A model generated the notes under the pieces. It was given only the letters and a program-made list of their open reading frames with translations, made no database searches and was not told where the DNA came from. A stretch of DNA of 64,000 bases from Ustulina deusta (Eukaryota > Ascomycota > Sordariomycetes > Xylariales > Xylariaceae), in NCBI GenBank assembly GCA_023159155.1, contig JAJNNX010000007.1, positions 372,001 to 436,000 of the forward strand. The letters are read 5' to 3'. The position numbers and the translations under genes are program-made. Position 1 is the first letter of the stretch. The number at the start of each line of letters is the position of its first letter. Positions 25,301-37,552 of the stretch are shown here, one piece after another.

Positions 25301-27610
25301 CGCTTGCGAATTATACAAAGAGGCGAGTAGCACGATGCGTTCATTTTAAAGGAAACCGTACGACTCTCATATTCATCCTAGGGAGTGTGGCACAGAGTTT
25401 CTACTACTTAGGTAGTATATACAATGCTATCGGTCCAAGACAACAGTCGCACATGGACGACTTTACTCATTAACAAACTCTACCCAGGGAGCCAGCTCGA
25501 TCTGCCCAGCATAAGGACACCCCCTATCAAACACACCAGCAGCCAAGAATAACCAGAGGTTGACAAGAACTTTCTACCTCTTTCAAGCCGAGTGTCGATT
25601 CAACTCACCTACACCCTCTACGTGAATGATATTCGGTTTTCTGACCTTCTATCGATCAACTACCGTCGCCATCGCAGGGTACTGCAGGGGTATATACCTC
25701 CAAACAGGGTAGGGGCCCTCCACCTGGAAACGACAGAAAAATAAACAAGAAAGAAAAAAAACCCCAAAAAAAAACTCTCGAGTCCGTGGTGCGGGAATGA
25801 CACGGGAACTCCTGTGCCATAGAGATGTACGGTCTGTTGATAGCGATCCCGATACCGGTATTCGCGCCTGTTCTCCTTTCTACCGTAGACACTGTTGGTA
25901 ACTAAAGGATAGCGATTCATGGCCGCTCATCCCGCCGGCACAAGATGAGAGAAAAAATCTAGCTGCGCAGTACTTCTCGCAAAGCTTGTTTGCCGGTTCA
26001 AAAAAGCGTGTATATCACTCAACCTCTCCACTACCGAACTGGGGGGGTGCCTGTGAGGCCGGCCACGGGTTAACATATATTAGACGAGCTGAGATGCCTC
26101 ACTGAGATGCATAGTGTATGTATCACTCGGTTCCATGCCGGGAAGCTGCAGCGTGCATCTGTACTTCGGAGCTTCTCCGCTGCTGGCCAGTATCGGCTGC
26201 GCAGGCCCCCCAGATACGCCCTCGGTTGCCTCCCGCAAGGGGTGCCAAGGAAAATGAGACCTGCCATAACGATACCTACGTTGCGATCCATGATGCGAGA
26301 TGAACCAGAATTCACGTTTTATGTTTTCTCAATGGAGGGCCCGATATAACCGAAGAGGGCCGGTCAGTGATAGCTCGAGATTCGGTTATGCAGCATGGCT
26401 CGTACCCTGGCCACATCAGTGCGGTGGCTGCCTGGGCCCTAGCTGGGTTGTTGAGAGATCGAGGCGGTCTATCTGAAACAGGCACAACACGAACCGATTC
26501 TTATTTTGCGGCCCGAGACCAATGCCGCTCTCGGGAACGAGAAATCGACAGATGGGTTCGCGGAGTTGGGCAGAAAACGCCAGCACCAACAATATGCACC
26601 ACTTCCCTACGGCCCGAGACAAATATATGGGTTGGCATTGCTAATTGCTACAAGCGAAGGTGACAGGTTATTTGGAATAGAATCAAGGGCCCTACACTAG
26701 GTACCATACAGAGGCGACTTACACTAGGTATTCGGAGGCGTTCATAAGAAGACCATCTCCACAACTTGGCGACTGGAAAAGCTGGATCTTCAGAGACATC
26801 TACTCTCAGTATACCATGTACCGGAATATGTTCTTGAGACTATTAAAGCAGTGGTCAGAACCTTTTGTTAATTCTTTTTTTTTTTTGGCATGACAAAACA
26901 TTATGACCATTTATTTTAATATGTTACGACCTGGAAAGCACATGACTGCTCATACAGTATCTCACTCGCAAGCACCTACTTACTGTGAGTAAATTAGGTA
27001 CTGCTTAGTGCTGCTTAGGAGATTTGAATCATATTGAAAGAGATCATGTAGGTAACTGGAATGACCTTTGCCTCTCCTTTCTCCGGCATTGCACTACCGG
27101 TAGATTGGTGGGATGTTTGAGATTGAGCAACCAATGCCGTCTCCCATCCGGTTCGAGGTCTCTACCTAGGCTCCATTAGACACTTACCTAGAGTTCAACC
27201 TCCAGATAAGCCGGGGCTCCTGAAAAGAGCAGGCGGTCAACTCATTCACAGTGTTTATATACTAGTATACTGTATGGTTAAGTCTCCAGAGCGGTCTAGC
27301 GGGGTCAATATGGCGGGTGTAGACCACTAAGAAGAGAGCACCCAATGTCTTTTGCCCCCCCTAAAGCTCACCAAACTCCTTTAGGACGTCTATGTACAAT
27401 GTGCACGCGTACTGTGTCGTTGTCGACCCAACAGACCCGACCCTTCTGCCGGATTCCGGACCCACCCGCCTATCTTCCCCTCTTTTTTACGATAACGGAC
27501 GGCCAAGTTCGCCATTCCACGTGCCAGTTGCCTGCTGAGGTCGCTGCTGAGCTGAAGGTGAGGGCCGAATGATCATCTGGGAGCTTGACCCTTGGAGACT
27601 TGGAGACGAA

Positions 27611-27658
27611 CAGGCGAACAGGCGAACTGGCGGACAGGCGGACAGGCGGACAGGCGGA
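27611..27658. repeat. 8 bp minisatellite, six tandem units
   Basis: Six consecutive 8-mers follow the pattern CAGGCGAA/CAGGCGGA: two CAGGCGAA, one CTGGCGGA, then three CAGGCGGA. It lies about 1.25 kb upstream of the coiled-coil protein gene, in probable promoter or leader sequence. The open frames crossing it translate to ADRRTGG-type repeats and are not considered genes. Confidence 0.9.
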
Positions 27659-28913
27659 CGGCGGCGAATAACAGCAGTCCAGACTCCGCGAGAGGGAATG
27701 AGGCTGAAGAAGGATCGGCTCCTGCCCACTCCCCCCAATGAAGTCCGTTTGTTCGTTTGTTTATTGTTGTTGTTGTTTCGCTCCAGTATACAACCTGCCT
27801 GTGTACGATGCCCTACCCAGGTGGCCCTGAACACTACGGCTCTGTGCACTGCACTACCTACACTACACTACGGTATTCCTTACACTGCCTAACCTTATGT
27901 ACCTATCTCCATCCGCGTAGCACCCCCGACCCCTTGATTAATTGCTCAATTACTCCCGTCTCCTCTCTCATTTCACTCCCTCGCCATCACTGCCCGCACA
28001 CGCCGAATCTCCTCCCAAAGAGCGGTCGGTCAATCAGTCAGTCCACCAGCCAACCAACCGACCTCGTCAACCCTGTACACCTGCAAGCCTATCTCCATAC
28101 CTGGTAACATAGTAGGTGCACTAGCCTCTCCAGCAACCCGATCATCCCAAAGAAGAAACGCTGGTTTACTTTCCCCTCTTTGTCTCCGCCTTCTGCCACC
28201 ACCGCCTCTTCTTACTATCGATCAGAGTCCACCAGACTATCCAGCTTCCCCCCATTCCTCCTCGTCTGTCTAGCGTAGGTAACATATGCCTCCTTTTTGA
28301 ATCCATGACGCAGTCCACTTTTTATTACCTCTGTGTTTCTGCGAGCCTCCTCTCCTTTTGTGCTCGTACTACGAAGATAAGGCACCTGCACTAGGTAGTC
28401 ATCTGTCAAACCTTAGGTACTTAAGGTATTGGCTCTTCCTTAATTATTTGTGTCTGCGTGATTAACGCGTCAGCCACCATTTGAAGCCCAGTCAATTGGC
28501 CAGCCGACGACTACTCTTCTTAATTCGTTGCCCTCCTCATGAATGTTATGTCTAGCCCTTTCATCTGACACTGGTCCAGTCCTCTACCAGCTTTCTCGGT
28601 CTGTCGGTAAACTCGGTCTTATTGTTCCTAGCAGTCTAAAAGGATCCAGTTCTCGCTTAGACTTTGGCTCAAGATAGTCTGCTTTCTGCTCACCCATACG
28701 CACTAAACAACGTTCGCTGCTAGTCTCCGCTTGAGGTTCCCTCCCCCCAGCTTACGTCTGCCCAATGTATGTGGTCCGGTGATCCCGTGCGCTTGTCGCC
28801 GACTACAGAGCTGCCGGTCCTGTCTCGGATGCTACCCTTGAAAGAAAGACGTATATATACTACAACCCAAGTGAGGTTTGGGTTACTGGCTTTCTTCAAA
28901 CTTTAACGTTGTA

Positions 28914-30467
28914 ATGGCATCGTTACAGACCATATCTGGCTTTGGATCACATGGCGCCAAATACAGGGACAGCAAGTCGAAAGCGAAACCAGCGGTGAAG
29001 CCAATTCTTAAGAAATGGTCGCAGTCTGAAAAGGAGAAAAAGAGCTTGGACCTGGACCGAGGACGGGGTGAACAGGAGGAGCAGTATCGGAGCACACAGG
29101 GCTGGGGCAGGTCCTCATCACTTTCTTTCTATGATCAAGCAGTAGCCGGCACCGATGCTGCCGCTGCGGTTACGCCGGGAACCGTGGGAGGAGTAGGATT
29201 AGGGGTACTTGGAAATGCAGTGAGTGCACGACGGTATAATCACTCCAGATCGATCAGCAGTACAAGTCATGCCTCTGGCACAACATCTAACAGTAGCAAT
29301 GGCATTCCCGGTCCTCGCCAGGCTGGTGCCACCTTTGTGCACCCCTTCCAGCAGACTCCGCACACATCAACCCCGCCATTGTTGTCGTACGCCAATTCTT
29401 TGGCCTCGATAGCTGATACGCGTGACTATTCACCCACCACCATTACCGAAGACGACGACAATGAGGATGATGTGGCTGGCGGTATAGAACCCCGCACCAA
29501 TTCACACCAGTATAACAACACCAGTCACAATAGCAGCGGCATTAACATTCACTGCGCGAACCTCGTGAATTCGCATTCACTTTCTCAGCCAACATTAATC
29601 TCACAATTCCCTTCCTTAGCTAGTCAACGCGTATCCTCCACAGACGTCTCCGATACCAATTCACCTAAACCACCACAGCCGTCGCTTCGAGTTAACACAT
29701 CGCGTGCTTCCTCAAGTATTCCCACACATTCCTCGCGATTGGCCAATGTCTCCAGCAGATCAGACCTCTATCTCGACCGTATTGTGGATTTAGATTCGCC
29801 TACATCCTCTAACCTGCCGCCAACCACTCTCACATCTCCGTCTAGTTCAATAGCGCCCATGGCTCCCATACGCACATCACTCGACAGCGGGTTTCGGTTG
29901 CGGGCCAAGTCGGACCTCGATACTGTTACTCGCGCGGAGCACCTCCGTGCGGCGCGCCGGAAGTTCGAGATAAAGGAAAGGGCCAAGGATGAGAAATACG
30001 CACGAGAAGAGATCAAGCGCCGGGAAAGGGCCGATAATAAGCGCGCTCAAGAGCTTGAGAAGCAACTAGCAGCGCAACACAAGGAGCAATTGGCTGCAAG
30101 AGCGCGAGAAGAGGCTGCTGAGCTGGAAGAAGCTCTCCAACGTGGAAAGCACAATAGGAAAGTCAGCATCGCAAGCAGCGGCCGTCCTAGTCTATCCATG
30201 CCTCGACCGAGCCTGAATCTCGGCCGGCCCAGCATGTCGCGTAAGAATACGTCGAATCGGATCGGCGAATCGGAAAAATTCATGAGTAGCAGCTACGACA
30301 GCACAGGTCCCCGCAGCCCACCCACATACGGTAGGGAAGCTGGGTCTGCTCATTCTATCCAATTTACATCTAAGCATAAAAACAAGGCAAAGAAAAAAAC
30401 ACAGAGCGCATGGACTGCATTCATACTATGGCTGAGAACGAAGTTGCTACGCATGAGCAGGAACTGA
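28914..30467 (+). CDS. Conserved fungal Ser-rich protein with basic coiled coil
   Basis: The start is taken at the ATG at 28914 (MASLQTISGFGSHGAKYRD). The frame opens 12 codons earlier but has no upstream ATG. The single exon gives 517 residues. The N-terminus is basic (KPAVKPILKKWSQSEKEKK). A long Ser/Thr/Pro/Asn-rich, probably disordered middle includes an acidic patch EDDDNEDD near residue 180. A charged coiled coil (AEHLRAARRKFEIKERAKDE and onward) spans about 340-415, followed by Arg/Pro/Ser repeats (SGRPSLSMPRPSLNLGRPS) and a C-terminal amphipathic segment SAWTAFILWLRTKLLRM. This layout resembles proteins annotated only as hypothetical across filamentous ascomycetes. The terminal hydrophobic segment suggests membrane association. 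Function is unknown. Serine-rich stretches next to basic residues suggest phosphorylation, which is inference. Confidence 0.85.
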   Translation: MASLQTISGFGSHGAKYRDSKSKAKPAVKPILKKWSQSEKEKKSLDLDRGRGEQEEQYRSTQGWGRSSSLSFYDQAVAGTDAAAAVTPGTVGGVGLGVLGNAVSARRYNHSRSISSTSHASGTTSNSSNGIPGPRQAGATFVHPFQQTPHTSTPPLLSYANSLASIADTRDYSPTTITEDDDNEDDVAGGIEPRTNSHQYNNTSHNSSGINIHCANLVNSHSLSQPTLISQFPSLASQRVSSTDVSDTNSPKPPQPSLRVNTSRASSSIPTHSSRLANVSSRSDLYLDRIVDLDSPTSSNLPPTTLTSPSSSIAPMAPIRTSLDSGFRLRAKSDLDTVTRAEHLRAARRKFEIKERAKDEKYAREEIKRRERADNKRAQELEKQLAAQHKEQLAARAREEAAELEEALQRGKHNRKVSIASSGRPSLSMPRPSLNLGRPSMSRKNTSNRIGESEKFMSSSYDSTGPRSPPTYGREAGSAHSIQFTSKHKNKAKKKTQSAWTAFILWLRTKLLRMSRN

Positions 30468-32653
30468 TCCGGCCCGGGCCTCTCACAAAGAGAGAATTCT
30501 CTTTTTCTTCCCTACATCTTTGGAATGGAAATGAGGACCCCGATACTCATGACGCACATTGTGCATTTCACGAAAGACACTTTATGACACAGTCACGAAT
30601 TTACTGAATACGGCGTTTAGGTATGGCACTGGTATGAGATTCCGATATGATGTTTTGGAGTCTTATGGTGTCCTCGTCGATAAAATCTAGAGAACGGGGA
30701 TAGGCTGCAGATTGTTTTGATTGGTGGATTTAGTTTTCCAACGGGAATTCAGGTCTAGGGCCAGATATTCAAATCCGGATACTTCATCACCGTCGCAAGG
30801 CTGATCAACATGGTTACGTCATTATTCGTCTTTGAGGATCGCCAACCCACAAGCAAGCATTCGATAACTTTGTTCAGAGTCCAGATGCATATCAAGCAGT
30901 TGCCAGCAGAGGCAAGGAAGGACCAAGGGGAGATCAGGTGATCCTAGAATTGCCTCATTTCTTTTAGCAGAAAGAAGAAACAATTCTATTCTTGAAGCAT
31001 CGTGATAACTGAGTGATATTGCAGTAACCAAATGGTAAATATATAACAGGCATGCCCGTTAGCATGTACTCAGTATTTTTAATGACTTGTAGTATAGTAG
31101 ATAAGTCAAATTTGCTTGTGACACTCACCATAGAGCATATTTCTTCATGTAGCTCCCTAGTGAACTTGGAAGCATCCTTGTGATGTTGTAGTATAGTTAT
31201 ACCTCTCAGAGTTCAGAGTTCAGAGTTTCACATGGTCGTCATGCTTGTTTCAGCTCGTGGAGACAGGATTGGACAGATCCAGGTGCCATTGGATATGCTA
31301 GATGATGATATGCTACGGCAGCTAACTGCTTCCGGACATAGCGGCAAGCAGTTTCCCTCTCCGGCGCTTCCTTTACACACCCTAGCCACTGATTGTCGTA
31401 TGGTACTTAGTAGGTAGTAATGTACAGACGGTAATACATAATTATTCTTCGTTGCTCTTTTATGCCTTCAAGTATACCTACTTAGAAGACAGGAGGAAGG
31501 CACGGCCTTACTGTAAGGAATGCAAAGTATAGATTAAAAGTCTCTTGGTTGTTCAATTAGGCATTATCTTTATAGGTCTATTGCCAACTTTGCCTTTGTA
31601 GATGCAGTTTTTTTAATCATGAAGTCATTATGGCATTTAGCTGTTGACTGGTACTTGGTAAGGAACTCCAGTACATCGCACAGTACCTACTGAGTAATAG
31701 GTTACTTTGCATATCGTAATAATTCGAGATGTAATACAGTCAGTGCCTGCCTAGGTACTTTATAGTAGTTGATGTGTCATAGATAGCTAGAATTATATAC
31801 CAACCTGAACGTGAAGGACCTGCAAATTCAAGATAAACGGATGTACTACACTATGAAAGCGTTGAGCCTTATGCACGATTTCTTACCGGGCTTTGCCCGC
31901 TGTCTTGGCTGAGGTAGGCAATGAGGCTGTGCAGATGTTTGAAGTTGCCGGGGGGCAATGGTACACTAGATTGCAGCCAATAGTGTGCGAATATTGCCCC
32001 TAATAGACTACGCTAGGTGGGTAGCGTAGCGGCCTTGTAGTTCTGTTCATGCTGCAATCCGTAACAAATTGTAATTCCTGAATACGCAATTTCCAGTGTC
32101 GTATCCACTCCAGCGGATCCACCCATTTCTCGCGGCCAAGACGCCCTCTCTCCTTTCTTGTTCATGATCTACTTACCTAGAGACAACCGCCACCAACCCG
32201 ACCCATTCGGTCACCCAGTTTTCCTCCCAAGCCTCCTAACCCTCACCTGAGTCGTTCCTTCATTTCGTAGTGTACTTGGGGCTTGCTTCGGATTTCCTGG
32301 TTGATATTCCTTGTATCGCTCACTTGTTTGTCACTCTCTTTGACATCAACAGTCACCACACCACACCAAACGACACACTACGCGCCGAGTTCCCACCGCC
32401 ATTCCGATCCCATCCATACTCAGTTGTCGGTGGATTCCTCGTCGCTTTACTCGATTGAAGCAATTTGACACCGACAGGTCTTTGTTCGGCCTTCATCGCA
32501 TCCATCCCCCATTTCCATCCGGTATTTAACTACGTTGACGATACTCTTGCCTGTATCAAGGCCCCTCCCTTCTTTTCTGTGCTTTCCGAGCCGAAAGTGC
32601 CTACGCGCTTGTAAATCACGTTTTGTACACTAGAGGAGTCAGCCACCAACATC
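30468..32653. other. Intergenic, no supported gene
   Basis: About 2.2 kb without a supported gene. A 7 bp unit CAGAGTT is repeated three times in tandem at 31207-31227. From about 32100 onward the plus strand is rich in C and T, with many CACC/CATCC words, and probably holds the promoter and leader of the GH76 gene. Confidence 0.6.
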
Positions 32654-34344
32654 ATGGTGAGGTTACCAGCCGCTCTGCTGGCCGCGTGCGGTCTTCTTGC
32701 CGAGAGAGCTCTCGGTGCTCTCGATGTCGATCTCAATGATAAAGGTTCGTGCGCCCTTGTTGAATATGAAATGATGAAATGTTGATGTTTCTTGTCATGA
32801 TGAGCTAACCACCCTCGATCATTTAGACTCCATAAAGAAGGCGGCCGCTCTCGTCGCCGAAGACCTACTCACTTTCTACCACGGCGACGAACCCGGCTGG
32901 GTCCCAGGTATCCTCCCTGGTCCTCCCCCAGATGGTGATTATTACTGGTGGCAAGGTGGCGCTATGTGGGGTGCGTTGTTGGATTACCGACACGTAATGG
33001 GAGACGACACATATGACGACACCATATTCCAAGCCTTGCAATTCCAGGTTGGAGATGAAAAAGACTACAACCCGGCCAATTGGTCTGCCTCGATGGGTAA
33101 CGATGACCAAGCCTTCTGGGCATATGCCGCTCTCCTTGCTGCCGAAACAGGATTCCGAGATCCCTCCAGTAATCAGCCACAATGGCTGGCACTGGCTCAG
33201 GCCGTCTTCAATGAACAGACTACCTTGGACAGGCGCGTTGAAGGTGGAAATTGCGACTGGGGTCTACGTTGGCAGGTATACAGAACTAACAACGGTTTTG
33301 ATTACATCAACAGTACGCACTATTCTTTTCAATCTCCATTGTAGGACTCTGGTGTTGACTGAAGAAAAAACTAGCTGTTGCCAATGCCTGCTACTTCAAT
33401 ATAGGCGCTCGACTTGCCCGTTATACAGACAACTCCACCTATGCTGAACTGGCCGAGAAAACTTGGGATTTGATATGGAGACTTGGTTACATCACTGAGG
33501 ACTACGATGTCTATGATGGTGCCCATTTGCCGGATTGCACGGGAATTAATAAAGCTCAGTTTTCCTACAATGCTGCCATGCTTTTGCAGGGTTGCGCATT
33601 CATGTATAACCAGGTACGTCCTCCTATTTTCTGGTCCATACATATGTGTGTCACTATATCAATATGGAATTGCGGGCTCTGCCATGTGGATAGCCAAGTC
33701 CAACGAAGAGGGTTAGACGTGCTGCGCAATGTTCTACCTATGAGAATTCCATGGAGTATCACTGACCCATGTGGCCAAAATAGACAAACAATTCGACATG
33801 GAAAGACCGCGTAGATGGCATGACCAAGGGTATAATCAATGTTTTCTTCGCCCAAGACGGGATCGCATTTGAACCCTCCTGTGAACCACCCCCGGGTTCT
33901 TGCAACTCTGATATGGAGTCCTACAGAGGTTATATGCTCCGATGGATGGCGAACACGATCCAAATGGCGCCGCATCTCTATGACACGATCATGCCCGTCC
34001 TCAAAACGTCAGCAGCAGCCGGTGTAAAGCAATGTACGGGTGGTGACAATGGACGCATGTGCGGTTTCCATTGGACTACCGGTAAATACGACGGTTTACT
34101 CAGTGCCAGTTTGCAGATGAATGTTCTTGGTGCATTGACAGCCTTATTGATGCCTGAAGCAAGTATTCCGTTAACCAATACAACGGGTGGCACATCAAAA
34201 GGTGATCCCGATGCTGGTCAGGCCAAGACGGAATTACCGACTTTTGCCCCCATCACAACTGGTGATAAGGCTGGAGCGAGCATTCTCACAATTCTAATCG
34301 TCACGGGTGCTCTTTCAGCCTTTGCATGGATGAGCCTAGATTGA
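32654..34344 (+). CDS. GPI-anchored GH76 mannan endo-1,6-alpha-mannosidase (Dfg5/Dcw1 family)
   Basis: Four exons (32654-32744, 32827-33312, 33375-33613, 33784-34344) give 458 residues, the usual size for the family. The protein has an N-terminal signal peptide (MVRLPAALLAACGLLAERALG) and then the GH76 alpha-alpha barrel with YYWWQGGAMWG near residues 69-79 and the catalytic pair in GNDDQAFW (Asp123, Asp124). A further conserved block INKAQFSYNAAMLLQG follows. The C-terminus has a Thr/Gly-rich spacer and a hydrophobic tail (ASILTILIVTGALSAFAWM) fitting a GPI-anchor signal. Dfg5/Dcw1 enzymes act at the outer face of the plasma membrane and attach GPI-anchored glycoproteins to the wall by acting on the mannan core of the anchor. 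Introns 1 and 3 contain GCTAAC and CACTGAC branch sites. Intron 3 is long (170 nt). Confidence 0.95.
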
Positions 34345-36023
34345 GCTCTCTAGGCGGTGACTAAGAATTCAACCGCATCAATTGCATATACCGGCGTATC
34401 TCGTTTAGTTGATGTCTCGGGAAAGCAAAGGAGCCACTTTGGGGCTTGTTCATGCGGTCCGCTTTTACTGTCTAGCCATTGGCATAGTCAAGAAACAGAA
34501 GAATTGGGAAACGAACTTCTACTTTGGCGTGCATGAGTATTTAAAGCCTCATCTACCGCTGACCACGACCGGGGATCGGGAAATATAGGAGCATACGGCG
34601 TTTGTGATGAAATCAGAGTGCCTTTTCTTCAGTAAAGTTTGCTTGTCCACCAGCATGATAAACGAAGGGAATGGACACGCCGGTACAAACACACAGGCCA
34701 GCTTTTAGGGCCCTAACCTGGTGATTTTTCCCGCCTTTGCCACGTCAATGTTAAATGTAATTACCATTGTATCATGACGTTTAGGGTTTGTGCCTATTCA
34801 TGTCTGCTTATTCATGTGCTGCTATTTTATACCGTGGGGGAGAAAGAAGCTATTTTGTTCTATTCACTTGCTGTTCAAGAAAGCTATGATCAGGCGTAAC
34901 TTGCCAGGACGGTAGGGAATATATACCTTACTTGGGCATTCACACTTTTCGATCATGGGGATTCCACGTTTCTCGACTTCCCCTTACTTATCTTCTCCGG
35001 TTAATGCCATTCACAATTGTAGTTGTCGGCGTGGTGTGAAGTATATATGCAACCTGGCGGTGTGGAGTAAGTGGTGAGGGCTTGGTGATTACTTCGGTAG
35101 GTTGAATGGTACGTTTCCTGCTACGTCTGGACACATACGCATGCCTAAGTTCGAGATACCAAGCTGTGCTGTTTGCGTACGTGCGTGTTTGTCCGGGTTC
35201 TTAATGTCGTCCTTGTGTACCCGCACCCAGCTAGTGTAGCTAGATTGGTGTAGCATTCGTTCTAGAAAGGTCATTGCCGTGTCCTCGATCAATTTCGACT
35301 CGGAGACAAACAAACAAACTCCCATCTCTCACATGCTACTTCAGACGTCACGGGGGCTTCGCGGAGCTCGTTGATGGTACATATGTGCCGTCTCATGCCT
35401 TGTGTGACTGTGCCTTGCGGCTCGCCTAGGCTGGCTACATGTCATGGGTGCCATTTCTTATTATTGGGGCCGTGAACAGAGTCCACGGTAGGTGGTATTC
35501 ATATCTATATCGGATTAATCAACACTGTTTGCGACATTGTTATGCACGTAGACTCTCATTGCTTGTGGGTTACAATAATGTGAACGATCCAAAATGCTGA
35601 TATCCTCACCTGATCTCCTGGGAGAGGAGAGAGGAGAAGAAATATCCCTCCATGTGCGCCCAGCAGGGCTGGCTTTCATCTTTGGGTGCTATGTAGCGGC
35701 GTTATGGTTATACAGAGAGAAGTAGGCTGTGCCACGTGCGTAAAGGTTTGAGAGGAGTCGACTGTGGCATTACCGCCAATACCTTGAAATATATACTTGC
35801 CCTGGGGTGTCACTTCGGTGATGGAGGACTGATACTGAAACACCGTACGACCATTGAGGTCGAGTATGCCCTTATTAGGCCTCTAGACCGAGGGTAGCGA
35901 TGTTGCTTTACTGAAATACGAGGAGTCACACACGTCCTCTCCCATGAACGGCGCAAGAGAAAGAAAATCCCCTGCAATGCCTAATGTTTATCAACACCAT
36001 GAACAGACGATGGCGACAGAAAA
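34345..36023. other. Intergenic, no supported gene
   Basis: About 1.7 kb between the GH76 gene and the MFS pseudogene. Only short frames occur, and I see no domain or repeat of note. Confidence 0.55.
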
Positions 36024-37069
36024 ATGAGTCGCCTTAGAGTCACAGTCAGGCTTTTCAACTTAGCCATCACAACCTACATGATTGTCCCAGGCATTATACC
36101 GGCTGTTCCAGGTAACGCAGATGATAAAATCGGCGGATGTCTGGTTTACATGTTGGCGCTATTGATACACCTTGTTGCTAACATTGGCTTCGCTGCGCAG
36201 AGCAGTTACCCAGCTGTACTTATTCTGGGAATGGTACAGAGCGCAGGAAGTTCTAGTGCGTGAACCATTTTCTTACCTAGGGACAACCGGCCTAGCGTTG
36301 GTTTTATCCAGGTACAGTATCACTTGGCCATGGTATTATACAAGATAGGGTATCACCTTTTGAGCGTGGCTTCCACGTTGGACTATTTACTCTGGAGCCA
36401 GCCTGTCTAATACTCTCCGTGAGGGTCGAAGAGTGTCGACTACGCTTCTAGACTAAACGTAGCACCGCTTATTGGTCCAGTCATAGGAGGCGCCATCGTT
36501 GTGAAATTTGGCTGGAGATGGATATCCTGGCTTTTTGTCATCTTCGGGAGGTTTTGGTCTGCTTCTGATTTTGTCGGGATAACGCGGGCAATGGCGGCAT
36601 TTCCGCGACGGGCGTGAATCAGATGTCACTTTCCTTTGTGCCTTCTAGAATACGAAAAGGAGGGAGCGAACCGGCCCAGGATGCGACGATGAAGGCCGGT
36701 CTTGTGTCTTTCCCTAGCCCATTAGCTTCCTTGAAGCTTCTGTTAGAACAAGACCTGTCCCTCCTCTTGCTCTCTAACGGAATTTTCTATGCAGCCAGTT
36801 CCTATGCCCAGGTCTCGCTCTCTTCGCCGTTCATACAGGTGGGCGGACATAAAGAGCTACAAGCTGGGCTTATCTACATTCCGTTTTGTTTAGGGGGCTC
36901 TACAAGCACGTATGTCTGGGACGAGTATTGCATGGATCCTCTCCATATTTGCAGCTGTGGTTGGGATTTACAACGACGGGGTAGGTTGCGGGGTATAGGG
37001 GCTAGCGATATTCTAGAAAGTGGCGCTGTTCAAGCATACACTATTCACACTTGGTACCGGGCATCATAA
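36024..37069 (+). pseudogene. Broken DHA1-type MFS transporter (drug/H+ antiporter family)
   Basis: Blocks of recognisable DHA1 sequence follow each other in the right order but in different frames and with stops. Block 1 (36024-36260) reads FNLAITTYMIVPGIIPAV and NIGFAAQSSYPAVLILGM, matching helices 1-3. Block 2 (about 36353-36410, shifted frame) reads SPFERGFHVGLFTL. Block 3 (about 36453-36550) reads APLIGPVIGGAIVVKFGWRW, the GP..GG motif of helix 5. Block 4 (36614-36910, shifted again) has GNGGISATGVNQ and LASLKLLLEQDLSLLLLSNG, then LQAGLIYIPFCLG. Later helices are poorly preserved. An in-frame stop follows block 3. Base composition is not strongly AT-shifted, so decay by point changes and indels seems likelier than heavy RIP. 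The 3' limit is uncertain. An intact relative would export drugs or polyamines from the cell. Confidence 0.8.
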
Positions 37070-37552
37070 ATCCCAAGGGCCGGCTGGGGACGAATGATAA
37101 TATAGCTGGTTGAAAAAGGATCAACTTAGTGAGAATCACCAAGTCAAAGCAAGGTGAAGTTCCAATTTCTTATTTTGACATATCCACGTCCGGATGGCGT
37201 CGAGTTTTTTGCAACATCGGCCTACCAAATGGACATAAAGAAAATCGGCCGGGTATCGTTATTCGAGATGCTCCGATTATCATGGCGGGGAGTCATCCTC
37301 GGTGTCACAACAACTAGCCTGTATACCGTTGAGCCAATAACCTAGCAACAGGTCTGCGATACCCCAAAGCGGAGTATCCGGGCTTCCGTACGTATATACG
37401 CTTCCGAGTAGGCCTCCTGCCTACGCCAGCGTATGGCATAACACTCGGGACTGAAACCGGCACTTAGAGTCCCTTTTACCTTGCGATGCAATCTGGAAAG
37501 GGAGCGAGAAGAAAATCTAGAAACAACTTCGGAACTTCGAAACTAACTCAAA

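Larger units (their letters stand above)
15051..28913. other. Gene desert, about 13.9 kb
   Basis: No gene can be supported between the GT2 gene and the coiled-coil protein gene. The stretch is dotted with palindromic TACCTAGGTA-related words (for example near 19236, 19494, 20206, 21195-21225, 22497-22515, 23226, 26695 and 27171), a GT repeat at about 16341-16357, and an 8 bp minisatellite at 27611-27658. Short coding-like frames exist (24952-25182 plus, 26506-26700 plus, 26070-26315 minus) but none is long or recognisable. The last 1.5 kb (about 27.4-28.9 kb) is C/T-rich on plus and probably serves as promoter and leader of the next gene. Confidence 0.6.
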
